This document shows, in pieces, positions 1 through 7,122 of a stretch of DNA of 44,884 nt; the stretch's first letter is position 1; each line of letters begins with the position of its first letter. Under the pieces are notes generated by a model. It saw only the letters and a program-made list of their open reading frames with translations, ran no database searches and was not told where the DNA came from. The translations under genes were made by a program, and so were the position numbers. The DNA lies in NCBI GenBank assembly GCA_013334925.1, contig JAAXWP010000016.1, forward strand, positions 1,493 through 46,376, in the 5' to 3' direction. The DNA is from Chlorobiaceae bacterium (GTDB taxonomy: Bacteria; Bacteroidota; Chlorobiia; Chlorobiales; Chlorobiaceae).

Positions 1-213
1 ATCAAAAAGTATTTCAAGAAGCCGGTTGTCGGCTTCATCGCTGGCCGTACCGCGCCTCCCGGCAGGAGGATGGGCCATGCCGGTGCTATCGTCTCCGGTG
101 GCAAAGGTACCGCCGAAGAGAAGATCAGGGCCATGGAAGCTGCAGGTATCCATATGGTCGAGAATCCGGCGGATATGGGCACCACCATGCTGAAAGCACT
201 GGGCAGAGCCTGA
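1..213 (+). CDS. sucD: Succinyl-CoA synthetase (ADP-forming) alpha subunit, C-terminal part
   Basis: Frame 1 is open from the window edge to a TGA at 211-213 and gives the last 70 residues of the alpha subunit; the start lies outside the window. The motif [20 protein letters not shown] followed by GTAEEKI is characteristic of the SucD C-terminal ligase domain. The enzyme interconverts succinyl-CoA and succinate with substrate-level nucleotide phosphorylation. In green sulfur bacteria it acts in the reductive TCA cycle (family knowledge). A strong hairpin begins 12 bases after the stop, so this is the end of a transcription unit. The beta subunit is not in the window. Confidence 0.95.
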   Translation: MKKYFKKPVVGFIAGRTAPPGRRMGHAGAIVSGGKGTAEEKIRAMEAAGIHMVENPADMGTTMLKALGRA

Positions 214-224
214 CCGACAGAGAA

Positions 225-266
225 CTGAAAGCAAAAGAGCGCCAGATGGCGCTCTTTTGCTTTCAG
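225..266 (+). terminator. Intrinsic terminator after sucD
   Basis: A perfect 19-bp inverted repeat (225-243 with 248-266) encloses a 4-base loop (AGAT). The A-rich left arm and T-rich right arm (CTCTTTTGCTTTC) make it a good terminator in the forward direction. Confidence 0.9.
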
Positions 267-276
267 GACAGAATTG

Positions 277-358
277 AATGTAAGAAATGGACTTAATGGA
301 CTTAATGGACGTGATGGACGTGATGGACAGAATGGACAGAATGGACACGAAATGTAAG
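277..358. repeat. Tandem 9-bp array (ATGGACNNN)x7 with flanking 8-bp direct repeats
   Basis: Seven consecutive 9-base units at 287-349 start with ATGGAC and carry a variable last triplet (TTA, TTA, GTG, GTG, AGA, AGA, ACG), so the triplets occur mainly as pairs. The octamer AATGTAAG stands at both sides of the array (277-284 and 351-358). Reading the array as codons gives a 28-residue Met-Asp-X repeat ending at TGA 371-373. No ribosome-binding site precedes it, so it is treated as non-coding. A related array occurs after rpsA (18272-18370). Confidence 0.85.
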
Positions 359-373
359 ATCAGGAACACATGA

Positions 374-512
374 GCGAGCGGTCTTTCCCAAACGTCGTGA
401 GCAGTTCGAGAGCCAGACGGATGGAGCGCAGAAACCGGAATGTACTGGTGTACATGAGGATTTCGAGCACCACCCAACGAAGCTATCGAATTGCGAAACA
501 GTTTGAGAAAGA
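374..512. other. Non-coding stretch with possible dispersed 3'-end repeat
   Basis: This lies between the ATGGAC array and the kdsD stop codon. It contains a small palindrome, TGTACTGGTGTACA, near 439-452, in a context that reminds me of a dispersed intergenic repeat seen in several bacteria; that is from memory and unverified. Open frames cross it on both strands, but neither gives a recognisable protein, and the forward one runs into kdsD on the opposite strand. Confidence 0.3.
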
Positions 513-515
513 CTG

Positions 516-1490
516 CTACAACCCCAGGCTCACCAGATCGTGGATATGCACCAGGCCTACCGGTCGGTTGTCATGGTCGCAGACAAGCAGTTGCGTGATC
601 CGGTAGGTCTCGAGGATTTCGAGGCAATTTTTGGCCAGCAGGTCAGCCGATACGGTTTTCGGATTTGCGGTCATGACCTCTTTTGCTGTCTTGTCAAGGA
701 AGTCTTTGCCTTGCTGCACCAGTCGCCTCAGGTCACCGTCGGTGAAGATGCCGGTAAGACGGCCCTCCCGGTCGACGATGCCGCTCACGCCGTATCGTTT
801 CGAGGTCATTTCGAGAATCAGATCCGCCACAGGTGCATCTTCCTGCACGAGTGGAAGTGCCTCTTCCCGGGCCATGAGATCCTCAACCTTCATGGTGAGC
901 TGCCTTCCGAGGGAGCCTTTGGGGTGGGTGAGTGCGAACTCCAGATCGGTGAAGTTCTTCTTTCGCATCAGGCACATGGCAAGGGCATCGCCCATGGCGA
1001 GCATTGCCGTGGTTGAGGTCGTCGGGGCCAGATCGTATGGACAGGCCTCCTGATCTACACCCGTATCGAGCACGACGTTGGCGTTCCGGGCAAGGTACGA
1101 GCGGGAGTTGCCGGTGAAGGCGATGATGGTGGTCTCCAGCTGCCGGAGCGCCGGGATGATGAAGTTGAGCTCTTCGGTCATGCCGCTTTTCGAGAGGCAG
1201 ATGACCACATCGTTTTTCGAAACCACACCGAGGTCGCCATGTGCGGCTTCGGCTGGGTGGAGAAATATGGCCGTGGTGCCGGTCGACGAGAGTGTGGCGG
1301 CAATTTTCTGCCCGATGATGCCCGATTTTCCCATGCCGGAAATGATGATTTTTCCTTTGCAGGCGAGCAGAATGTCAACGGCTTCCGCAAAACTGTCATC
1401 GAGCCGCCCGGCCATTCTGGCGATCGCATCGGCCTCAAGGTTCAGGATTTTCCTGCCTTCAGACAGGGAGAGTGTTCGTTCATCCGTCAT
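516..1490 (-). CDS. kdsD: D-arabinose 5-phosphate isomerase, KpsF/GutQ family
   Basis: A 324-residue protein with the KpsF/GutQ architecture. An SIS sugar-isomerase domain (about residues 36-170, with SGMGKSGIIG at 51-60 and the HPAEAAHGDLG signature) is followed by two CBS domains (about 205-262 and 272-324). The enzyme converts D-ribulose 5-phosphate to D-arabinose 5-phosphate, the first step toward Kdo for the inner core of lipopolysaccharide. The length equals that of E. coli KdsD. The ATG start at 1490 puts the SIS domain at the usual distance from the N-terminus. The gene converges on sucD and has no reverse-strand partner nearby; lpxB, about 7 kb away, serves the same envelope pathway. 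Confidence 0.93.
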   Translation of the reverse strand: MTDERTLSLSEGRKILNLEADAIARMAGRLDDSFAEAVDILLACKGKIIISGMGKSGIIGQKIAATLSSTGTTAIFLHPAEAAHGDLGVVSKNDVVICLSKSGMTEELNFIIPALRQLETTIIAFTGNSRSYLARNANVVLDTGVDQEACPYDLAPTTSTTAMLAMGDALAMCLMRKKNFTDLEFALTHPKGSLGRQLTMKVEDLMAREEALPLVQEDAPVADLILEMTSKRYGVSGIVDREGRLTGIFTDGDLRRLVQQGKDFLDKTAKEVMTANPKTVSADLLAKNCLEILETYRITQLLVCDHDNRPVGLVHIHDLVSLGL

Positions 1491-1707
1491 AGGTGCTCAC
1501 TACGTTTGTACTTGGTCGATACTGCCGGTCAAGAAAAGATCAGAATATTGTTTTTTTAATCCAATATCCCGAAAATCATAAAATTTCCCCTTATTTTCCA
1601 TGACGCGGCCACTTCCTGACGGAGCCCGCAACACGCTTCAGGCGGCTTCCCGGTTACCGGCCGGCCGCAGTTCATGAACTCTTCATGCCAACCTTAACGA
1701 GGGCACT

Positions 1708-2061
1708 ATGAGCTGGATATTCATTCTTGGTTTCGCCTTATCGGTTTTTTTCATGCTTATGTATTTCCTTTCACGATTCGTCACCCATATGAAGGAGGAA
1801 CAGAACCTTCATATCGAATCGTTTAAAGAGACCCTGATTGACAAGGACAACCCGGTGGGGCTCAGCGGCGATGAGCTGCAGAAGCTCAAGAAACAGCAGG
1901 AGGAGGCCCAGCAGCACCTGCGCGAAGTCATCTCCAAGATTCCTGTCGTCCAGAAGGACGGCAAGTTCCAGGTGGATTACGAAGAGGTTCAGCGCCGGAA
2001 GGAGAGCGCCCTGGCTTCCGCCGGCAGCAACGGCGTCAAGCCTCATAACGGAAACTCCTGA
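1708..2061 (+). CDS. Small single-pass membrane protein with charged coiled-coil tail
   Basis: A 117-residue protein I do not recognise. Residues 3-25 are strongly hydrophobic (one transmembrane helix). The rest is charged and helical, with a coiled-coil stretch (DELQKLKKQQEEAQQHLREV), then a short mixed region and a Ser/Gly/Asn-rich end. The most likely topology is a membrane anchor with a cytoplasmic tail. It starts at ATG 1708 after a 217-base gap, and its stop lies 25 bases before the flippase gene, so the two are probably co-transcribed. It may be an accessory factor for envelope assembly; that is inference from context only. Confidence 0.75.
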   Translation: MSWIFILGFALSVFFMLMYFLSRFVTHMKEEQNLHIESFKETLIDKDNPVGLSGDELQKLKKQQEEAQQHLREVISKIPVVQKDGKFQVDYEEVQRRKESALASAGSNGVKPHNGNS

Positions 2062-2086
2062 TCCCGGCGACAGGTAACCATTCAGG

Positions 2087-3634
2087 ATGTTCTCCAAACT
2101 CAAGCTCCTTGCCAGGGATACGGTTGTCTATGGGGCAAGTACCATTCTTGCCCGCAGTATCAACTACGTCCTCGTTCCGCTTTACGCCAACAAGCTTTCC
2201 ACGTTCGACAACGGTATCCAGGCGGTCGTCTACGCCAACATCGCCCTGGCGAACGTCATCTTCTCTTACGGCCTGGAGACCTCGTATCTGAAGGTCGCCT
2301 CGGACGCCATCAAACAGAACCGTGACGAGCGCCCCTTCTTTTCGACGGCATTTATCAGTCTTCTGGTGACCTCCACGCTTTTCGCGCTGCTGATGGTCCT
2401 GTTCGCGCCTGCGCTGGCTGTGGCTATCGGTCTTGCCCCGGAATCCGGGACCTTCATCCGTTACGCCGCCGCGATCCTGTGGCTCGATACGATGCTGGTC
2501 GTGCCTTTCGCGGAGCTCCGGCTGAAGCGCAAAGCCATGCCGTTCGCCCTGGCCAAGGTCATGGGGGTGGTCGGTGGCGTGGTCAGTACCTTTTTGCTCA
2601 TCCTGGTGTTCAATGCGGGGCTTTCCGGTGTGTTCATCGGTGAGGCGCTGGGTTCTCTGGTCAGCCTCCTGTTCATTCTGCCGGTGCTGAAGAACCTCAA
2701 GCCGTTCTTCTCGACCGACATGTACAAAGATCTCCTGAAGATCGGTCTTCCATATGTTCCGACCGGCATCGCCGGATTGCTTATCCACCTGATCGACCGG
2801 AACCTGCTGATCAGGATACCCCAGGTCGATATCGACCGGCTGTATGGCAGCGGCTTTCAGGCCTCCGACATTACCGGCATCTATGGCCGGGTGGCTGCTT
2901 TTGGCGTCGCCCTGCAGATGTTCATCCAGATCTTCAGGTTTGCGTGGCAGCCCTTCTTTCTTCAGCATGCCGACGATCCCGAAGCCAAACAGCTGTTCAG
3001 GCAGGTCATGAACCTGTCGAGCATCGCGGTTATCGTTCTGGCAGTCGCCTGCACCTTTTTTGTTCCCGATCTGGTCCGTTACCACTATGGCGGCCGTCTC
3101 TACCTGCTTCCGCCGAAGTACTGGATGGGCATGTCCATACTGCCGTGGATCTTTTTCAGCTATGTGTTCGACATGATGTCGACCAACCTGTCCGCAGGCC
3201 TGCTGATCACCGGCAATACTCGTTACCTGCCGGTCGTGACGTTTGCCGGAGCGGTAGTCACGACAGTTGCCTGCTGGATCCTCATTCCTGTTGGCGGCAT
3301 GGACGGCGCGGCTGTGGCAATCCTTGCCGGTACGGCTGTCATGTGCCTTTTCATGGGGTATTACTCGGTCAGGGCATATCCGGTCAACTACGACTGGGGA
3401 CGTCTCGGCCTGCTGCTTGGCGCAGGTCTGGCGTTTGCGGCATGGCACGACGATTTTCTGAATTTTCTCGAACGGTTCGGTGTTTTCGGAACGAGCGCGT
3501 TGCTGGTTAAACTGATTATCGTGCTGCTCTACCTCCTGCTCGGCTCGCTCATTTTCCGCAGCGAGGCCGTCTCGGTGATGCGCAGGGTGGGAGCAAAGTT
3601 ACATCCATCCGCCCGGGGAGGGGCCAGACCATGA
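2087..3634 (+). CDS. Polysaccharide/oligosaccharide flippase, MATE-like (Wzx/MurJ superfamily)
   Basis: A 515-residue integral membrane protein with about 12-14 predicted hydrophobic segments. The N-terminal stretch ([20 protein letters not shown]) is typical of polysaccharide biosynthesis exporters of the MOP superfamily (Wzx, MurJ, SpoVB). Such proteins move lipid-linked oligosaccharides across the inner membrane. It lies in a forward run with the small membrane protein upstream, and its last codons overlap the next gene by four bases (ATGA, 3631-3634), which implies translational coupling. The substrate cannot be read from sequence; rhamnose- or mannose-containing glycans made by the 38.8-44.1 kb locus are possible. 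Confidence 0.88.
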   Translation: MFSKLKLLARDTVVYGASTILARSINYVLVPLYANKLSTFDNGIQAVVYANIALANVIFSYGLETSYLKVASDAIKQNRDERPFFSTAFISLLVTSTLFALLMVLFAPALAVAIGLAPESGTFIRYAAAILWLDTMLVVPFAELRLKRKAMPFALAKVMGVVGGVVSTFLLILVFNAGLSGVFIGEALGSLVSLLFILPVLKNLKPFFSTDMYKDLLKIGLPYVPTGIAGLLIHLIDRNLLIRIPQVDIDRLYGSGFQASDITGIYGRVAAFGVALQMFIQIFRFAWQPFFLQHADDPEAKQLFRQVMNLSSIAVIVLAVACTFFVPDLVRYHYGGRLYLLPPKYWMGMSILPWIFFSYVFDMMSTNLSAGLLITGNTRYLPVVTFAGAVVTTVACWILIPVGGMDGAAVAILAGTAVMCLFMGYYSVRAYPVNYDWGRLGLLLGAGLAFAAWHDDFLNFLERFGVFGTSALLVKLIIVLLYLLLGSLIFRSEAVSVMRRVGAKLHPSARGGARP

Positions 3635-4437
3635 TCCGGATCGCCGTTGTCCAGTTCACGCCGGTTCACGGCGATAAACACGCGAATCTGCAGGCCATAT
3701 CCGCGTTGATGCCACAGATCGATGTGGATGTTATCGTTCTTCCGGAGTTGTGCACCACCGGTTACTTTTATACCTCTTCCGAAGAGCTTGCACCGCTTGC
3801 CGAAGGATCAGAGGGCGATGCAGTCGCTTTCTTCAGTGCACTGGCCGTTTCCCGGCGGGCGATCATCATTGCCGGTTTGGCCGAGGTCTCTGGTCAGTCG
3901 CTGTATAACTCGGTGTACGTGTTCAGCCCCGAAGGTGTAAAGCCTCTGGTGTATCGCAAGTCCCATCTGTTCTACAAGGAGTTCATGGTCTTCAGTCCAG
4001 GGGACACCGGCTTTCCCGTTGTCCGGGACGAGCGTCTCGATGTTTCGATCGGGATCATGCTCTGTTATGACTGGCGCTTTCCCGAGTCGGCAAGGTCACT
4101 GGCGCTGGATGGTGCCGATATCATCGCCTGTCCGTCGAACCTGGTAACCGATGCGTGGATGAAGGTGATGCCTGCACGGGCCATTGAAAACAAGGTGTTT
4201 GTAGCCGTTGCGAACCGCGCCGGAAGCGAGACGAAAGATGGTGAGACGCTGGTGTTCAAAGGTCGATCGGCTCTCTACGATCCGTGGGGCGAAGCGATAG
4301 TGCAGACGGGACCCTACGACGATCATGTGCTGATTGCGGAGATCGAGCCTGCGGATGCCCGTGACAAGCGATTCAACGAATGCAACGACATCTTCCGCGA
4401 CCGACGTCCTGACCTGTACGGACGTCTCTGCCGATAG
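3631..4437 (+). CDS. Carbon-nitrogen hydrolase, nitrilase superfamily
   Basis: A 268-residue protein with the complete nitrilase-superfamily triad: Glu39 (in [10 protein letters not shown]), Lys110 (in YRKSHLF) and Cys145 (in [10 protein letters not shown]). The length matches single-domain amidases and N-carbamoyl hydrolases. Such enzymes cleave non-peptide C-N bonds through a cysteine thioester; the substrate cannot be assigned, but omega-amidase-like or N-carbamoylputrescine amidase-like activity is plausible. The start codon overlaps the flippase stop. The gene ends 11 bases before the convergent DUF4405 gene, with no obvious terminator between them. Confidence 0.9.
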   Translation: MIRIAVVQFTPVHGDKHANLQAISALMPQIDVDVIVLPELCTTGYFYTSSEELAPLAEGSEGDAVAFFSALAVSRRAIIIAGLAEVSGQSLYNSVYVFSPEGVKPLVYRKSHLFYKEFMVFSPGDTGFPVVRDERLDVSIGIMLCYDWRFPESARSLALDGADIIACPSNLVTDAWMKVMPARAIENKVFVAVANRAGSETKDGETLVFKGRSALYDPWGEAIVQTGPYDDHVLIAEIEPADARDKRFNECNDIFRDRRPDLYGRLCR

Positions 4438-4448
4438 GCGTTCAGTAC

Positions 4449-5294
4449 CTACCGTTTTTCCGATATCCTTTCGATGTGATCGAGCAGGACTCTCAGTGCT
4501 ATCCCGTTTTTTGTCGCTATGGCTTCGAGCCTTTCATCAGTAAGGGCGTCGATTCCCTGCTGTTTCAGGGCAAGTTGCAGGGCGGTTGGCGATACTCCCG
4601 CTTTTTCGGCAGCTTCGCGAAGGCTTCGCTCTCTCCAGGCTGAACCTGAAAACCGCGTTTTTACCGTACCTTCCGGCATCATGATTGCATAGATCTGCAT
4701 GGCCTCCATGCCGTTGGCAGCAGCAATCTGCTGAAGGGTCTGTTTGCTGTCACGAACGTTCACTCCAGCCTCTTTCAGCGTATTCAGGAGCTTTTCAGAA
4801 GTGGAATTTATCCGGGGTAGAGCAGCCAGTTCGTCGAAAGTCAGCAGTTCGGCATGAGGTACCGGTGGCTGTGCGGAGCGGCTCTCTTTTTCCCACGAGC
4901 CGGAAATGCGTCGGCCATAATCGACGATTCCCGAAAATGGCTGCCATTGATGCAGGGTTCCGATGGCGAAGAGTGTCGTTGCTGCCAGTACGACGGAGAG
5001 CTCGGCCGGGCTTTGCAGACCTTTGGATGTTCTGCTTTTGAGATAGGAGAAAAAGAGCTTCCAGTTGAAGAGGCAGAGGTGAAAAATCCCGAGCACTCCG
5101 AATACCAGGCCGAAAATGATATGCTGCTCCTGCCACTCGCTCTTGCTCAGTCCGAGCATACGCCAGCCGGACCAGTTGGCGACTCTGCCGGGTGGCGAAA
5201 CGAACAGGACCACACCGGACAGGAGCATAATCACCAGGGAGAGTGTCAGTCCGAAGCTGACGACCACTTTCCATTTGAGTCGAGGCGTTTCCAT
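4449..5294 (-). CDS. DUF4405 haem-type membrane protein with helical repeat tail
   Basis: Started at the ATG at 5294 (281 residues), which lies 11 bases after the stop of the preceding gene; a longer frame to 5387 would overlap that gene and add an unlikely Ser/Pro-rich leader. Three hydrophobic helices (about 8-32, 57-84 and 98-116) carry His58, His72 and His115, the usual candidate haem ligands of DUF4405/cytochrome b561-like domains. The motif LFVSPPGRVANW is typical of DUF4405. Residues 150-278 are soluble, helical and probably periplasmic, and contain three related motifs (187-205, 225-243, 256-275). It is the last gene of the ECF sigma operon, suggesting a redox or metal-stress output. 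The function is unknown. Confidence 0.8.
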   Translation of the reverse strand: METPRLKWKVVVSFGLTLSLVIMLLSGVVLFVSPPGRVANWSGWRMLGLSKSEWQEQHIIFGLVFGVLGIFHLCLFNWKLFFSYLKSRTSKGLQSPAELSVVLAATTLFAIGTLHQWQPFSGIVDYGRRISGSWEKESRSAQPPVPHAELLTFDELAALPRINSTSEKLLNTLKEAGVNVRDSKQTLQQIAAANGMEAMQIYAIMMPEGTVKTRFSGSAWRERSLREAAEKAGVSPTALQLALKQQGIDALTDERLEAIATKNGIALRVLLDHIERISEKR

Positions 5295-5305
5295 AGACTT
5301 ACGGG

Positions 5306-5866
5306 TCAGGGGAGCTGTCGATCCGGTGGTGGATTGTGCGGACGATGACCATCCGGGCCATCTGCCGGGCGGACTTCCCTTATCCATCGGGATCCATGCT
5401 CGTAACGGCGGCTGTATACTCGTCCGAGAAATGTTTTGAGTGAATCTCGCTGAGCAGGGGTGCAGAGGCTTGCAAGCTCATGGAAATGCATGGCGAGGTT
5501 TCGGTCGAGCTTTGCCTGCTGGACGCCGATCATGTCGGATATCCTGGCAATCTTCATGGTGTCCGGATTCACCTTGACCGCTTCGTCGATCAGTTCCTGC
5601 TTCAGGGTTACAATCTGCTTTATGGCAGGAAGGTTCTTTCGGAAGTGTTCCCTTCGCAGATTTCTGAATTTCTGTTTCTGTTCCGGAGAAAATATGTCAT
5701 CCGGAGATGGAGCAACGCTCCGGGTGTAATACTCCCTGACTTCAACGGATCGGAAATTCTTCGCGAAGAAATTCTGCCACCAGAGTACACCGAGCAGTGT
5801 GACGTTGAGAATGGCCAGAACGACCAGTGTCGTGGTCACAAAGCGCTTTGAAGTAAGAAAATCCAT
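5306..5866 (-). CDS. CpxP/Spy-like periplasmic sensor protein
   Basis: A 186-residue protein with an N-terminal membrane anchor or uncleaved signal (residues 10-32) and a highly charged helical domain (SPEQKQKF, then LRREHFRKNLP, with a second helical pair around residues 90-140 ending in CTPAQRDSLKTFL). This resembles the CpxP/Spy/CnrX 'heavy-metal sensor' fold, in which two helical hairpins sense envelope stress or metal. The tail is rich in His and Pro (HRPHNPPPDRQLP) and could bind metal. The gene is third in the sigma operon, 135 bases after the anti-sigma gene. It probably modulates anti-sigma activity or protects periplasmic proteins; metal specificity is unknown. Confidence 0.75.
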   Translation of the reverse strand: MDFLTSKRFVTTTLVVLAILNVTLLGVLWWQNFFAKNFRSVEVREYYTRSVAPSPDDIFSPEQKQKFRNLRREHFRKNLPAIKQIVTLKQELIDEAVKVNPDTMKIARISDMIGVQQAKLDRNLAMHFHELASLCTPAQRDSLKTFLGRVYSRRYEHGSRWIREVRPADGPDGHRPHNPPPDRQLP

Positions 5867-6001
5867 TGCGGGGCCTTAAAGTTGTTCGTCTTGAATCGTC
5901 GTCTGGATACTGTTTGCATTTCGTTCACCGTCAACTTGCCTCACAGCTGACGGTTTTCTGGTTTTCTGACGTAAGCTCTTCATCATCTGTCAGTTTCTCG
6001 T

Positions 6002-6355
6002 TCACTCGTTGCCGGTCTGGTCATAATAGGAGAGTGCCGGGCTGCCGTAATCTTCAGTGTAGGATTCGGCAAATGCACCGTTTCGGTTCATGGCCGTCTG
6101 TGGTTCATGATGCATGAACATCAGCATTCCCATGGCGATGTTGATGGCCAGTAACAGACTGAAGAATGCCAGTCTCGGATTGAAGGCACCTGCAACGTGC
6201 CGGTTCCGGCTTTCTGCTTCAATACGCTGCAGAAGGTGTGCCCTGAAGAGATGATGCGTCTCGATCCTCGGCATTTCGTCCAGGATGTTCAGGGTTTTCT
6301 TCACTTCGGCGTCTCGCTGTTCCATGCTTCTGTTCATGTCGGTATCAGGTTTCAT
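6002..6355 (-). CDS. Putative membrane anti-sigma factor
   Basis: A 117-residue protein with a charged N-terminal half (residues 1-58), one transmembrane helix (about 61-81) and a short polar tail. It lies directly downstream of the ECF sigma gene (48 bases between them), the standard position of an anti-sigma factor. The N-terminal half would be cytoplasmic and sequester the sigma factor. There is no HxxxCxxC zinc motif, so it is not a ZAS-type anti-sigma; it is closer in size and layout to CnrY/RskA-like single-pass proteins. The assignment rests mainly on topology and gene order. Confidence 0.65.
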   Translation of the reverse strand: MKPDTDMNRSMEQRDAEVKKTLNILDEMPRIETHHLFRAHLLQRIEAESRNRHVAGAFNPRLAFFSLLLAINIAMGMLMFMHHEPQTAMNRNGAFAESYTEDYGSPALSYYDQTGNE

Positions 6356-6403
6356 AATCTTTTGACGTCAATGCCGGCGTAAACTTGTACTTTTTTTCAG
6401 GGT

Positions 6404-6964
6404 TCATCGATTGGCGTCATAATGACGTTCCAGTTTTGTCTGCAGGTTTTTCTTGGCCCGATGCACGAGCGATTCGACAGCCGGAATGGTGGTCTGCAGA
6501 ATGTCTGCGATCTCCTGGTTGCTGTACCCATCCTGCTTGCTGAGCAGGAATGCCGTTTTCTGGTTGTCGGGCAGCGAGTTCAGTGCCTCCTGCAGAACGC
6601 TCACCCGTTCCTTGTCGGCAAGGGCGTCGGCAGGGTTGTCCCTGTCCGGAGCTGGAATCGAATCTGCCGGGTCGTCCACGCCGATGATTCTCTTGAGAGA
6701 ACTGAACCGTTTTTTCCGTTTCAGTTTTCTCAGGTGGTCGAGCGATTTGGTGACCGCTATACGATAGATCCAGGTGGATAATTTTGATTCTTCACGGAAG
6801 CGGTCGAGTGAGCGGTGAACTTCGATGAATACTTCCTGAGCGAGATCTTCGGCATCTTCCCGGTTGAAAACGAACCGATAGCAGGTGTTCAGCACCATCT
6901 CCTGGTGTTCGGCGACAAGTTCGCTGAAGAAAAGATCCCTCGATATGCTTTCCTGCTTCTGCAA
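6404..6964 (-). CDS. ECF-family RNA polymerase sigma factor
   Basis: A 186-residue protein with sigma-70 region 2 ([20 protein letters not shown], then [21 protein letters not shown]) and region 4 ([20 protein letters not shown], then [20 protein letters not shown]), and no region 1 or 3, as in RpoE-type ECF factors. The start is TTG at 6964: an in-frame TAA lies two codons upstream and the first internal ATG would cut into region 2. It heads a four-gene reverse operon with an anti-sigma candidate, a CpxP-like protein and a DUF4405 protein, the layout of metal- or envelope-stress systems such as Cnr. A GGAACC/GTC element upstream suggests self-activation. Confidence 0.92.
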   Translation of the reverse strand: MQKQESISRDLFFSELVAEHQEMVLNTCYRFVFNREDAEDLAQEVFIEVHRSLDRFREESKLSTWIYRIAVTKSLDHLRKLKRKKRFSSLKRIIGVDDPADSIPAPDRDNPADALADKERVSVLQEALNSLPDNQKTAFLLSKQDGYSNQEIADILQTTIPAVESLVHRAKKNLQTKLERHYDANR

Positions 6965-6986
6965 TGCTTATTGTTTAACGTGAACG

Positions 6987-7039
6987 GACTCAAGGCCCGT
7001 CTGTGCCGGTTCCGGTCCGTTCCTGAATACCGGAACCGG
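6987..7039 (-). promoter_or_regulatory. Candidate ECF-type promoter overlapping an inverted repeat
   Basis: On the reverse strand GGAACC (7013-7008) is followed 18 bases later by GTC (6989-6987), resembling the GGAAC/GTC pattern of ECF promoters; the sigma gene starts 22 bases further. The GGAACC is inside one arm of a perfect 10-bp inverted repeat (7006-7015 with 7030-7039, 14-base loop) that could be an operator or a weak terminator for the upstream mutase gene. The spacing is slightly longer than the usual 16-17 bases. Confidence 0.35.
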
Positions 7040-7122
7040 AGACGCGGCACGCTGGATTGGACGTTACCGTTTAGGGTCAGACGACGTTTTTACAGATTCC
7101 TTGCGGAACATCCGGCATTTTT

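Noticed and set aside
287-373. A 28-residue Met-Asp-X repeat peptide
   Set aside because: It is only the translation of the 9-bp array; there is no ribosome-binding site and the variable triplets look unselected.
370-606. Forward open frame of 78 codons between the repeat array and kdsD
   Set aside because: It runs across non-coding sequence into the 3' end of kdsD in antisense, has no recognisable domain and no ribosome-binding site.
2036-3448. Reverse open frame of 470 codons opposite the flippase gene
   Set aside because: Shadow of a gene with biased third positions; the protein is highly charged with no domain, while the forward frame is a clear membrane transporter.
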